Shown here: in pieces, positions 1-9,000 of the stretch
How positions within the stretch are numbered: position 1 is the stretch's first letter
How the letters are laid out: each line of letters opens with the position of its first letter
DNA from: CAWBRT01 sp963832785
GTDB lineage: Bacteria; Acidobacteriota; Terriglobia; Terriglobales; Acidobacteriaceae
Assembly (NCBI GenBank): GCA_963832785.1
Contig: CAWHVF010000005.1
Location: 744,001 to 808,000 of the forward strand
Length of the DNA: 64,000 bases
Direction of reading: 5' to 3'
Program-made: the position numbers and the translations under genes
Notes under the pieces: model-generated
Database searches by the model: none
The model's input: the letters and a program-made list of their open reading frames with translations, nothing else
Told to the model about the DNA's origin: nothing

Positions 1-207
1 GCCAATATTCCCCCGGGAAACACCTCGCAGATTAATTTCACCCCCGGCGGCGGGGGCGGCATGCACATATTCCTCAAGCGCGGCCGGGCCATTACCTGGA
101 CGCTGCGCGCCGTGCATATTTCCAACGCCTCGCTGGGCGCCCACAACCCGGGCGTAAACGCTTCGCTGCAGGGCAGCTTGGGATATACCTGGTTCAAGAG
201 CAAATAA
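1..207 (+). CDS. PagL-like acyloxyacyl hydrolase (lipid A 3-O-deacylase family), 5'-truncated
   Basis: Frame 1 is open from the window edge to a TAA at 205-207 and encodes 68 residues. The segment AVHISNASLGAHNPGVNA fits the C-terminal strand of PagL-type outer-membrane lipid A 3-O-deacylases, in which an H-x-S pair supplies the catalytic His and Ser and is followed by a conserved N-P-G-N. The end, GSLGYTWFKSK, resembles a final beta strand. PagL enzymes remove the 3-O-linked acyl chain of lipid A at the outer membrane. The call rests on this short tail, and the start lies outside the window. Confidence 0.55.
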   Translation, partial: ANIPPGNTSQINFTPGGGGGMHIFLKRGRAITWTLRAVHISNASLGAHNPGVNASLQGSLGYTWFKSK

Positions 208-238
208 GAAGAGCCCTTTGCGGCTCGGCTGAACAAGC

Positions 239-419
239 TGCTGAAAAATGCAAAAATATGCCTTGTGAATGTCATACTGAGCGAAGCGAAGGATCTGCTG
301 TTTCTCCACTTCAGCAAACGCAAAAGCGGCGTTGCTTGGGCCCGGAAAGCAACGCAGATCCTTCGGCCCCGCAACGCCGCGCAGCCTCAGGATGACACCT
401 CGTGCTGTTTTTTCAGTAG
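239..419. repeat. Palindromic MITE-like dispersed element
   Basis: The outer arms TGCTGAAAAA (239-248) and TTTTTTCAGTA (about 409-419) enclose an inner inverted repeat. GTCATACTGAGCGAAGCGAA starts at 271, and the inverse arm ends with CCTCAGGATGAC at 396. There is no coding content. The ends match the short palindromic elements carrying GTCATCCTGAGCGAAGCGAAGG that are scattered in acidobacterial genomes. It lies directly upstream of ftcD. Confidence 0.7.
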
Positions 420-474
420 CGTGTGCAGCCGTGCGCTGATACAAACGGAATGCAACAACTTTGGTTGTGAGAAC

Positions 475-1374
475 ATGCCGCCGCTGATCGAGTCCGTGCC
501 AAACTTTTCCGAGGGCCGCGACCAAGGCAAGGTCGACGCCATTCTCGAAGCCATGAAGATGGACGGCGTCTACCTGCTGGACCGCCACCTGGACCCGGAC
601 CACAATCGTTCGGTGGCCACCCTGGCGGGTGAGCCTGGACCGTTGCTGGAGGCTGTGCTGCGCGGCGTTGGCAAGGCAGCCGAACTGATCGACCTGAATC
701 ACCATCGGGGGGTGCATCCGCGCATTGGCGCCACCGATGTCGTGCCTTTCGTGCCCCTGCGGGAGGCCAGCCTCGACGACTGCGCGCAACTGGCGCGCCA
801 GGCCGGAGCCGAGATTTGGAGGCGCTACCAGATTCCCGTTTACCTCTACCAGCACGCAGCCACCCGCCCCGAGCGCGCCAATCTGGAAAACATCCGCCGC
901 GGCCAGTTCGAGCGTCTTCGCCGGGAAATTGCCGCCGACCCCGGCCGGCTGCCGGATTTCGGCCAGGCGCGCCTGCATCCGACTGCCGGAGCAACCGTGG
1001 TCGGCGCGCGCAAGTTTCTGGTTGCCTACAACATTTTTTTGAACACCGGCGACGTTGAGATCGCCCGCAAGGTGGCCAGGACGGTGCGCGCATCCGGCGG
1101 CGGCCTGCCCTGCGTAAAGGCCATGGGAGTGCTGGTTCGCGGGCTGGCGCAGGTTTCCATGAACCTGACCAACGTCGATCAGACTCCCATTCCCCGCGTC
1201 TTCGAAGCCGTAACCCGTGAAGCCGCGCGCTACGGCGTCAGCCCGCTCTGCGGCGAGATTGTGGGCCTGGTTCCCCGCCAGGCAGTCAATGAGAACGACC
1301 AGTGGTTCCGCCAGCTTGAAAATCGCGGCGCTTCCATCGTGCTGGAAGAAAGGCTTTTAGCGGTTAAGGGTTAG
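475..1374 (+). CDS. ftcD: Glutamate formimidoyltransferase
   Basis: The protein has 299 residues. It begins MPPLIESVPNFSEGRD, the family's N-terminal signature, and has the substrate-site histidine in HLDPDHNRSV near residue 40. It transfers the formimino group of N-formimino-L-glutamate to tetrahydrofolate in histidine degradation. Only the transferase domains are present; the cyclodeaminase domain of the vertebrate bifunctional enzyme is absent, as usual in bacteria. The reading frame is open upstream to 265, but that part is a palindromic repeat, so the ATG at 475 is preferred. No other hut genes are nearby. Confidence 0.9.
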   Translation: MPPLIESVPNFSEGRDQGKVDAILEAMKMDGVYLLDRHLDPDHNRSVATLAGEPGPLLEAVLRGVGKAAELIDLNHHRGVHPRIGATDVVPFVPLREASLDDCAQLARQAGAEIWRRYQIPVYLYQHAATRPERANLENIRRGQFERLRREIAADPGRLPDFGQARLHPTAGATVVGARKFLVAYNIFLNTGDVEIARKVARTVRASGGGLPCVKAMGVLVRGLAQVSMNLTNVDQTPIPRVFEAVTREAARYGVSPLCGEIVGLVPRQAVNENDQWFRQLENRGASIVLEERLLAVKG

Positions 1375-1522
1375 AGATCAGGCATTAGCACTTTACTCCC
1401 TAAACCATATTCCCTAACTCCTTCAAAATAATTGCGGAACCCTGAGCCTTGTTCCGGGTTAAAAATTTTACCGGGCGCCGCCAGCGTGTCTCAACGCCGC
1501 GCGACTCGGGTAGAATATCTCC

Positions 1523-2452
1523 ATGAAGCGTGCCATTGTATTGCTCTGTTGCCTGTTGCTGGGCACACTCTCCTTCGCCGCTCCGCTGGCCTCAAATGCC
1601 AGGACAGCCATTCCATCGGAAGCTCAGCAGATCATTTCGGTGGATTACCGGGCGCTGCGCAACTCCAATTCCGGCATGGCCCTGAAGAACAAGGTGCTGC
1701 CCGACAGCCTGAAGCAGTTCGAAGAGGCGTTGAAAGGCATGGGGATCAATCCCGACGGCGATGTCGAGTCGCTGTCCTTCGTCATGTTCCGCTCGGGCAA
1801 GCAGTTGCGCAGCATAGGGTTTGCCACCGGCGAGTTCCAGCTCAAGAAGTTTGCCGCGCAGCAGCAGGCCAACAAGGTAAAACCGGAAAAATACCGCAAT
1901 ACCTCAGTCTACCCGGCCGGTTCGGGAATGATGATGACCTTCCTGGATGAGGGCACGATGCTGTTCGGCGACACCCAGGCCGTGCATGAGGCCCTGGATG
2001 CCCGCGACGGCGAAACTCCCACCCTGGCCAGTAACGCCGAGATGAGCAGCCTTTTGGACTCGGTTCCGGATGGCGCCATCTGGAGCGTGCTGGATGCCAC
2101 CGGTACGCAGAACATGCTGCGCTCAGGATTGGGCGACGCCGCCAAACTCACCGACTACGACTTCGTCAAGAAGCGCCTAACCGGTTCCTACTACACGGTG
2201 GATTTCACCCATGGCGTCGAGCTCAACTTGACCGTGGCTACCGGCGATCCGATGGCTGCGGCTACGCTCTCATCGCTGCTGAAGGCCGGCTTGATGCTGA
2301 AGAAGATGAGCGCCTCGCCGGATGAACAGACCGCCATCGACGCTACTACGGTGGACAACAACAGCGGCAACCTGGTGGTGCACTTCAAGGCCGACGACAC
2401 CAAGTTCCAATCGTTGCTGCAGTCGCAGCTCTTCACCGCCATTTCGCGGTAA
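1523..2452 (+). CDS. Exported protein of unknown function
   Basis: The 309-residue protein starts with a clear Sec signal peptide (MKR, then a Leu/Cys-rich core, then FAAPLA), so it should be periplasmic or surface-exposed. The mature part reads like a compact soluble domain with repeated 'GFATGEF', 'GTMLFGDTQAVHEALDARDGE' and 'MSSLLDSVPDGAIWSVLDA' type segments. This layout resembles exported acidobacterial hypothetical proteins in which a value is tested against a stored flag, but I cannot name a family. It is a single gene followed at once by a strong terminator. Confidence 0.75.
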   Translation: MKRAIVLLCCLLLGTLSFAAPLASNARTAIPSEAQQIISVDYRALRNSNSGMALKNKVLPDSLKQFEEALKGMGINPDGDVESLSFVMFRSGKQLRSIGFATGEFQLKKFAAQQQANKVKPEKYRNTSVYPAGSGMMMTFLDEGTMLFGDTQAVHEALDARDGETPTLASNAEMSSLLDSVPDGAIWSVLDATGTQNMLRSGLGDAAKLTDYDFVKKRLTGSYYTVDFTHGVELNLTVATGDPMAAATLSSLLKAGLMLKKMSASPDEQTAIDATTVDNNSGNLVVHFKADDTKFQSLLQSQLFTAISR

Positions 2453-2470
2453 TTTTTCCCGATCAACACC

Positions 2471-2500
2471 AGGGCGGCCACGGCCGCCCTTTTTGTTTTT
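2471..2500 (+). terminator. Rho-independent terminator
   Basis: AGGGCGGC-CACG-GCCGCCCT forms a perfect 8-bp GC-rich stem with a 4-base loop and is followed by TTTTGTTTTT. It lies 18 bases after the stop of the exported protein and between two convergent genes. Confidence 0.85.
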
Positions 2501-2542
2501 GGCGGCCAGCGGCCGTTCTACCGGGCGGCCTGCGCGGTGTTT

Positions 2543-2842
2543 TCACATTTCTTTGAGCCGCTCAGCCAGGGTGCGCAACGCCGTCTCGTCGCGGCGGTAA
2601 CGCATCCAGGTGCCCAGCTTTTGGCCCTGCACCAGGCCGGCTTCGCAGAGAATCCGCATGTGATGGGAGATGGTGGGCTGGGCCAGCCCGATGTGGCGTT
2701 GCAGTTCGGCAGCGCACATTCCGGGGCCTTTTCTGCCCGGCGCACAAACTTCCTCGTGCGCCAGCAGGTTAAGGATCTGCCGGCGCACGGGGTCGGAAAG
2801 GGCGCGCAACTTCAGGCCGAGGTCGTCGCTGGCTGCCTTCAT
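2543..2842 (-). CDS. ArsR/SmtB-family transcriptional regulator
   Basis: The 99-residue winged-helix protein has the ArsR order: LRALSDPVRRQILNLL (helix 1-2), then CAAELQRHIGLAQPTISHHM (recognition helix), then AGLVQGQKLGTWMRYR (wing). Two cysteines, in EEVCAPGRKGPGMCAAEL, sit around the alpha-3 region where sensory ArsR proteins bind metals or thiols. Metal sensing is only a possibility because the spacing is longer than the ELCVCDL motif. The ATG at 2842 is chosen; an in-frame TTG at 2869 would add nine residues. No obvious target gene adjoins it. Confidence 0.85.
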   Translation of the reverse strand: MKAASDDLGLKLRALSDPVRRQILNLLAHEEVCAPGRKGPGMCAAELQRHIGLAQPTISHHMRILCEAGLVQGQKLGTWMRYRRDETALRTLAERLKEM

Positions 2843-2948
2843 GTGCCGGGCGCAGCCATCAAGCTGCAACAGCTAGCTTCAAAATAACGAAAGTTTGATA
2901 AGAACATGGCTAGGGCGCAGCTAGAGAGTGTTAACACTATCATTAACT

Positions 2949-3188
2949 GTTTCCGAGTTGTCATGCTGAGCGCCTCGGTGGCGCGAAGCATCCCTGGGCA
3001 AATGTCCCAACCAGCGCTGCCTGCAGCTTTTCTATAAAAGCCTTTCAACTTCGTGTTCGGCTGCCCACCGTGCCGGGATGCTTCGCTCACCACCCCAGCA
3101 ACGGCAACCGCGGCCGTTGCTGAGGCCCCGGTATCGCTCAGCATGACAGGTGCAAACGGAATACCGACTCCCAAGTGCCTCTCCTCAC
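2949..3188 (+). repeat. Dispersed element, copy 1 (inverted copy at 43662-43901)
   Basis: About 240 bp that recur in inverted orientation 40 kb away with only small indels. The element is itself palindromic at its ends: TCATGCTGAGCGCCTCGG near the left and GGTATCGCTCAGCATGACA near the right, with GCGAAGCATCCC and GGGATGCTTCGC inside. It has no transposase gene and is a MITE-like non-autonomous repeat. Confidence 0.85.
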
Positions 3189-3207
3189 GCCGCCACAATG
3201 GCGCCAG

Positions 3208-4399
3208 CTACAGCCGCTTCTGCGTCCACTCATCGATGCGATCCAGGGCCTTGCGCAGGTTCTCCAGGGAGTTGGCGATGCTGAAGCGCAGGTAGCCTTC
3301 ACCGTAGGCGCCAAAGGCGGTTCCGGAAAGGGTTGCCACCCCGGCCTCCTGCAGCAGCGCGTCGGCCAGCTTTTTCGATGGCCAGCCCGACTTGGTGATG
3401 TTCGGGAACATGTAAAAGGCTCCCTTCGGCACCCTGCAGGAGAAGCCCTTGATGCGGTTGATGCGCTCGGCAAAGTAGTCGCGGCGGCGCTTGAACTCGT
3501 CGCGCATGCGCCCAACCGAGCTCTTGATCGCCCTTGAGGGCGGCCACGCCGGCCATCTGCGTAAAGCTGGCGGTGCAGGAGTTCGAGTTGGTCTGCAGGC
3601 GCGCAATTTGGTCGGCCAGATCGCGGCGCATCATGCCGTAACCCATGCGCCAGCCGGTCATGGCGTAAGTCTTGGAGAAGCCGTCGAGCAGGATGATGCG
3701 GTCGCGCAGGTGCCGGTGCTTGAGAATGGAGTGGTGCTTGCCTTCGAATATCAGCCGGCAGTAAATCTCGTCGCTCAGCACCATGGCGTTGCAATTGCTC
3801 ACGGCGTCGGCGATGCCGTCGATGTCGCTCTCGGTCAGCACGCCGCCGGTGGGGTTCTGCGGCGAATTCAAAATGATCAGCTTGGTGCGCTCGTTCACCA
3901 GGCCGGCCAGTTCTTTGACGTCCAGGCGGAAGTCCAGCTCCTCGCGCAGCGGGATGGGAACCGGTGTGCCGCCGACGAAGTTGATCATCGACTCGTAAAT
4001 CGGGAAGCCGGGATTGGGATAGATGACCTCGTCGCCGTGGTCCACCAGCGCGGTGATGATGAAATACATGATAGGTTTGCCGCCGGGAACCACCACTACC
4101 TCTTCCGGCGAAACCTGGATGCCGCGGCTGGCGGCGACATCATCGGCGATGGCTTGGCGCGACTCAGGCATCCCGGCCGACGGGCCGTAGTGCGTGTAGC
4201 CGCGATGCAGCGCCTCGCAGGCCGCTTCGATGATGTGCCCGGGGGTATCGAAGTCCGGCTCACCGATTTCCAAATGGACGATATCTCTGCCCTGCTTTTC
4301 CAGGGCGCGCGCCTTCACCAAAACTTCGAAGGCAGTTTCCGTGCCCAGCCGCGACATCCGGCGGGCCAAGCGAAGCTCGGTTTGCGTTGCTTGTGTCAT
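3208..4399 (-). pseudogene. Aspartate/aromatic aminotransferase (class I), frameshifted
   Basis: Residues 1 to about 290 form a normal fold-type I PLP aminotransferase. It has IGEPDFDTPGHI, YTHYGPSAGMPE, the NPTGG motif, DEIYCRLIF, and the Schiff-base lysine at about residue 243 in DGFSKTYAMTGWRMGYG. After VAALKGDQ the frame shifts by one base near 3523. The rest of the family sequence (SSVGRMRDEFKRRRDYF to RIDEWTQKRL) continues in another minus-strand frame to a TAG at 3208. Joined, the protein would have about 396 residues, full family length. The gene is either a young pseudogene or carries a sequencing error. Confidence 0.85.
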
Positions 4400-4784
4400 G
4401 GCGTAGTGATTTTATCCCGGATGGCCCGGACTGTGAACGTCAATAGCGTCCGGGTGAAATTTTCGATTTCTGTGCTTAGTCGAGCCTGGCGATCGATCGG
4501 TTTTGCAAACAAATTTCCCCGCCGAATGCGGCCGAAACTCCCCGCCAAACATCGTACTGCCATTGCCGGAGGTTCGCAGCTCCGCAGCCGCCGGGGATAT
4601 GAATCCATAAGGATTGGCCAGGTTTTGTGGAGAAATTCTGCTGGGTGCAGTGGGCGCTGTCTGTGACGAAGGATGCCCCGCCTTGTGATTTACGTCCACC
4701 CCAAGCGTGCCCACACTCCAGCTAAGACACAGATAGCAATAGACTTACTAGCTCGCTGAGGGCGTGATGTGGTTCCCTTCAGAG
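4400..4784. other. Intergenic region, no gene seen
   Basis: These 385 bases lie upstream of the aminotransferase and downstream of the glycosyltransferase gene. I see no convincing reading frame, RNA or repeat; it probably holds the aminotransferase promoter. Confidence 0.4.
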
Positions 4785-5768
4785 TTAGCTGGGGATCTCC
4801 CGGCTGGCATCTTCCGGGGCGCGAATGACCTTGGCCACGCGGTAGGGCACCATGGCGCTGGACTCGTGGAAGTGGCGCACCTGGAGCTCGCCGAGCAGTC
4901 CCAGGGCCAATAGCTGCACCCCTGCCACGATCATGACCGCAGCCAGCAACAGCAGCGGTCCATGCTGGTCCATGACGTTGACGTCGCTAAACAGCTTCAG
5001 CAGCATCATCCAGAAGCCGATAGCCGCCCCGCCGGTAATGGCGGCCATGCCCACCGAGCCGAAAAAGTGCAGTGGCCTGGTCAGGTAGCGCAGCAGAAAG
5101 CGAATGGTAATCAGGTCGAAGAAGACGCGGACGGTGCGGCTGATGCCGTAATGCGATTTCCCCTTGTCCCGAACGACGTTCTTGATGGGAATTTCGCAGA
5201 TGCGCGCTCCGTACCAGGAGGCTAACGCCGGAATGAAGCGGTGCTGCCCCTCGCCATAGAGCGGAACCTGTTCGATAAGCTCGCGGCGGTAGGCCTTGAA
5301 GGTCGTGCCGAAGTCGTGCAGATTCACTCCGCTCAGCTTCGACATCAGCCAGTTGGCGCAGCGCGATGGCAGACGGCGCATCACCAGGTTATCGACCCGC
5401 ACCTTGCGCCAGCCGCTGACAATGTCATAGCCCTCGTCGAGCTTCTCCAGGAAGCGGGGGATATCCTCGGGATCGTGCTGCAGATCGCCGTCCATGGCGA
5501 TAACGAATTCGCCCTTGGCGTGGTCGAAGCCGGCGGCCAGCGCCGAGGTCTGGCCGAAGTTACGGCGTAGCTGCACCACCACCACCCGGCTGTCGACGGC
5601 CGCTATCTCCTGCAGCAGATGGAAGGTGTGGTCGCGGCTGCCGTCATCAACAAATACCAGCTCGAAGACCTGGCCCGCTGCCTCCATGACAGCCTTCAGG
5701 CGGTCGTAAAGCTCAGTGATGTTCTCCTGCTCGTTATGCAGCGGAACAACTATGGAAAACTTGGGCAC
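4785..5768 (-). CDS. Family 2 glycosyltransferase (DPM1/ArnC-like, polyprenyl-phosphate sugar synthase)
   Basis: The 327-residue protein starts PKFSIVVPLHNEQENI and has the GT2 signatures FVDDGSRD, AMDGDLQHDPEDIP and the Q-x-x-R-W-like GEGQHRFIPAL segment. Two C-terminal transmembrane helices (about 220-245 and 260-285) precede a short cytosolic tail. Such enzymes move a sugar from a nucleotide donor to undecaprenyl phosphate. The GTG at 5768 is chosen because the family alignment starts there, although the frame is open further upstream. It could supply lipid-linked sugar for the ArnT-like transferase at 15.8-17.7 kb (inference). Confidence 0.88.
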   Translation of the reverse strand: MPKFSIVVPLHNEQENITELYDRLKAVMEAAGQVFELVFVDDGSRDHTFHLLQEIAAVDSRVVVVQLRRNFGQTSALAAGFDHAKGEFVIAMDGDLQHDPEDIPRFLEKLDEGYDIVSGWRKVRVDNLVMRRLPSRCANWLMSKLSGVNLHDFGTTFKAYRRELIEQVPLYGEGQHRFIPALASWYGARICEIPIKNVVRDKGKSHYGISRTVRVFFDLITIRFLLRYLTRPLHFFGSVGMAAITGGAAIGFWMMLLKLFSDVNVMDQHGPLLLLAAVMIVAGVQLLALGLLGELQVRHFHESSAMVPYRVAKVIRAPEDASREIPS

Positions 5769-5777
5769 AATAGTTGG

Positions 5778-5783
5778 ATTATA
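5778..5783 (-). promoter_or_regulatory. Extended -10 promoter element, possibly leaderless transcript
   Basis: On the minus strand TGTTATAAT gives a consensus -10 box with an extended TG motif. Only nine bases separate it from the GTG start of the glycosyltransferase, so transcription would begin at or within a few bases of the start codon. No Shine-Dalgarno sequence is visible. Confidence 0.45.
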
Positions 5784-6052
5784 ACAAGTGCTGGCGGACA
5801 GAGTAACTACTAACAACGAGAGCAGCAGAGCACTTGATACCTTTGACGGCCACGAGGCGACTTTTCTTCCTGCTCGCGCCAACCAAGGCGCCCGGCCGGC
5901 GTAGCACTAAGTTTGTGATCCCCATCACAGCCAGCCTGTACCGGCGCCCATAAACTTTAGTTCTCCCGATTCTAACCCTGCAGGCAGGCTGACGGGGTTG
6001 GCGTGGTGGACTAGTTAATCCCGCGAGGTCCTGGCGACAGGCGTGAGGAGTC

Positions 6053-9000
6053 ATGGGGAATCGCACAGACAAAGCCGGCAGCCGATCCCTTAGCTTCCTG
6101 CCCATCCCTGTCCTTATCATCGGCATGACGGTAATACATTTTGCCGTCAGACCAACCATATTCTACGAGCCTGCCTGGCTGCTTCCGATTACCAACACTA
6201 TTTTCGTAACCGCCGTGGGCGTCGTTGTTGCCTACGTTGCCATGAAAAATTACCTGGCGACGGGCCGCATTCAAGTTCTTCTGCTGGGTTGCGGGCTTCT
6301 CTCTTTCGGGCTGGGAGGAGTGGTTGCCGGCTGGGTAAGAAGCCTTCCCGGCGGGGCCAATCTCAACGTCACCATCTACAACACAGCCGCCCTGCTGGGA
6401 GGAATTTTCCACTTCGCCGCCGCCTTCCTTCTCCTGGCAGGCGTCTCCCCGGAAGCGGGAACCAAACGCAAGCGGTGGTGGCTGTTTTTCAGCTATATCG
6501 GCGGCGCCGCTTTCACGGCCCTGTTCACGCAGGCAGCTCTTTGGGGCATGATTCCTCCATTTTTCATCCAAGGGGTCGGCCCCACGACCTTGCGGCAAAC
6601 AGTCCTGGGTTCGGCGGACGTGCTGTTTATCTTTTCGTTTGTAATTTTCATGGGATGGTACCTGCGCCGGCGCGAGGCCTTCCTCTACTGGTATTCCTCG
6701 GCCCTGGCGCTAACCGCAATCAGTCTTACCGGCTTCTTCATCGAAAGCGCGGTGGGCAGCCCGATCGGATGGCTGAGCCGGGGCTCGCAATACCTGGGAG
6801 GCATTTACTTTCTGATTGCCATCGCCACGGCCGCGCGGACGGCCCAGGGCCGGAAAGCCTCCATCGACCGGGCCCTTGCCGCCGCTCTCAGTCCCTCTGA
6901 GGAAAGCTTTCTTCGCACCATCTTCGATAACCTCTCCGAGCGCCTCTTCGCCTGCGACCAGGAAGGAAACGTGATCCTGGTGAACGATGCGGCGCGCAAC
7001 CTGTACGGGATCGAGGAACCGGTGCCTTGGCCGGTCTCCCGGCTGACCGCGGTGATCGAGATTTTCCAGCTCGATGGACGCCAGTTACCCCCGTCCGAGT
7101 GGCCGGTGGCGCGGGTGCTGCGCGGCGAGCAGCTCAGCTCGATTGAATTGCGGGTACGGACCAAGGCCACCGGGAAGGAGTCCATTCTGAGCTACAGCGG
7201 CGCGCCCGTCCGCGATCGCAATGGCGCCGTGGTCATGGCAGTTCTCACCTCGGAAGACATCACCGAGCGCCGGCAGACCGAAGAGGCGCTGCGGCGGGCG
7301 GGGGAAGAGCGCCAGGCCGCCGAGATCGTTCACGCCGAGCGGCAGCGGCTCCTGGAAGTGCTGGAAACGCTGCCGGCCATGATCTGCCTGCTGACCCCCG
7401 ATTACCACGTCGCCTTTGCCAACCGCAGCTTCCGCGAAAAATTTGGCGAGTCCCATGGCCAGCACTGTTATGAGTATTGTTTTGGCCTCAGCAAGCCATG
7501 CGATTTTTGCCAAAGCTTTAACGTGCTGAAGACGGGCCATCCCCACCATTGGGAAGTCGTAAGTCCGGATAGCACCGTAATTGACGTTCACGACTTTCCG
7601 TTTACTGACGTGGATGGCTCGCCGCTTATCCTGGAGATGGATCTCGACATCACCAAGCGCCGGCGGGCCGAGGAGGCGCTGCGCCAGGCCAATGCCTACA
7701 ACCGGAGCCTGCTGGAAGCCAGCCTGGACCCGCTGGTGACCATCGGTCCCGACGGCAAGATTACCGACGTCAACGCGGCTGCCGAGGCGGCTAGGGGATG
7801 CCCTCGCGCGGAACTGATCGGGACGGATTTTTCCGACTACTTTGCCGAGCCGGAGAAGGCTCGCGCCGGCTATCTGCAGGCGTTCCAGGAAGGCTTCGTG
7901 CGCGACTATCCGCTGGAATTGCTGCACCGCGACGGCCACCTCACACCGGTCCTTTACAATGCCACCGTCTACCGCGATGCCGGCGGCAAAACGGTGGGCG
8001 TGTTTGCGGCGGCACGCGACATCAGCGAGCGCAGGCGCACCGAGGCCGAACTGGCCAGGCATCGCCAGCACCTGGAAGAGCTGGTCAAAGAGCGGACAAT
8101 CCAATTGGAAACCGCCAACGCGCAACTGCGGGCCGAAGTCGCCGAGCGCAAGCGGAGCGAAGCTCAACTGCACAAGCTCAACCGCACCCTTACCGCCTAC
8201 AGCCACAGCATCCAGGCGCTGCTGCACGCGGAGAGCGAACCGGCTCTGCTGGATCAGGTATGCCGGATTGTGATCAATGACTGCGGCTACGCCATGGCGT
8301 GGATCGGTTTTGCCGAAAACGACTCCGACAAGACCGTCCGGCCAGTGGCCCATGCCGGCCTCGATGCGGGGTATCTCGATTTCGCTGGAATAAGCTGGGG
8401 CGACAACGAACGCGGCAGCGGCCCCACCGGCATGGCTATTCGCACCGGAGAGCCCAGCGTCTGCCGTGACATGCTCACCGATCCCAAGTTCGAACCCTGG
8501 CGGAAGAACGCGCTCCAGCGCGGGTTCGCTTCCTCGCTGGTACTGCCGCTGACTCTTCCCGTCGGCCATTTGGCTGCCGCCGCCGCGCCCGGCCCGGAAC
8601 TCGCCGGCGGCAAGGTCTTCGGCGCGCTGACCATCTACTCGAAGAAGCTGGACCCATTCTCCGCAGACGAAGTGACATTGCTGTCGGACCTGGCCGAGGA
8701 TCTGGCTTATGGCATTGGCACGCTCCGCATCAGCGCGGCCCATGAGCAGGCTGGGGAAGCGCTGCGCCTGTCCGAGGAAAAATTCGCCAAGGCATTCACC
8801 GGCAACCCGGCTGCCATTTCCCTGACCCGCCTCGAAGACGGGCTTTTCCTGGACGTGAACGACACCTGGGTGATGATGATTGGATACCGCCGAGAAGAGG
8901 TGATCGGCCATTACTCCAGGAAAATGAACCTCTGGCCGACCCCGGAGGCGGCAGCGCGTTTCGTAGAGGAATTGCGCGAGAAGGGTTCATTGCACGGCTG

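Noticed and set aside
265..474. N-terminal extension of the ftcD reading frame
   Set aside because: The extra 70 codons are encoded by a palindromic repeat, and the family alignment begins at the ATG at 475.
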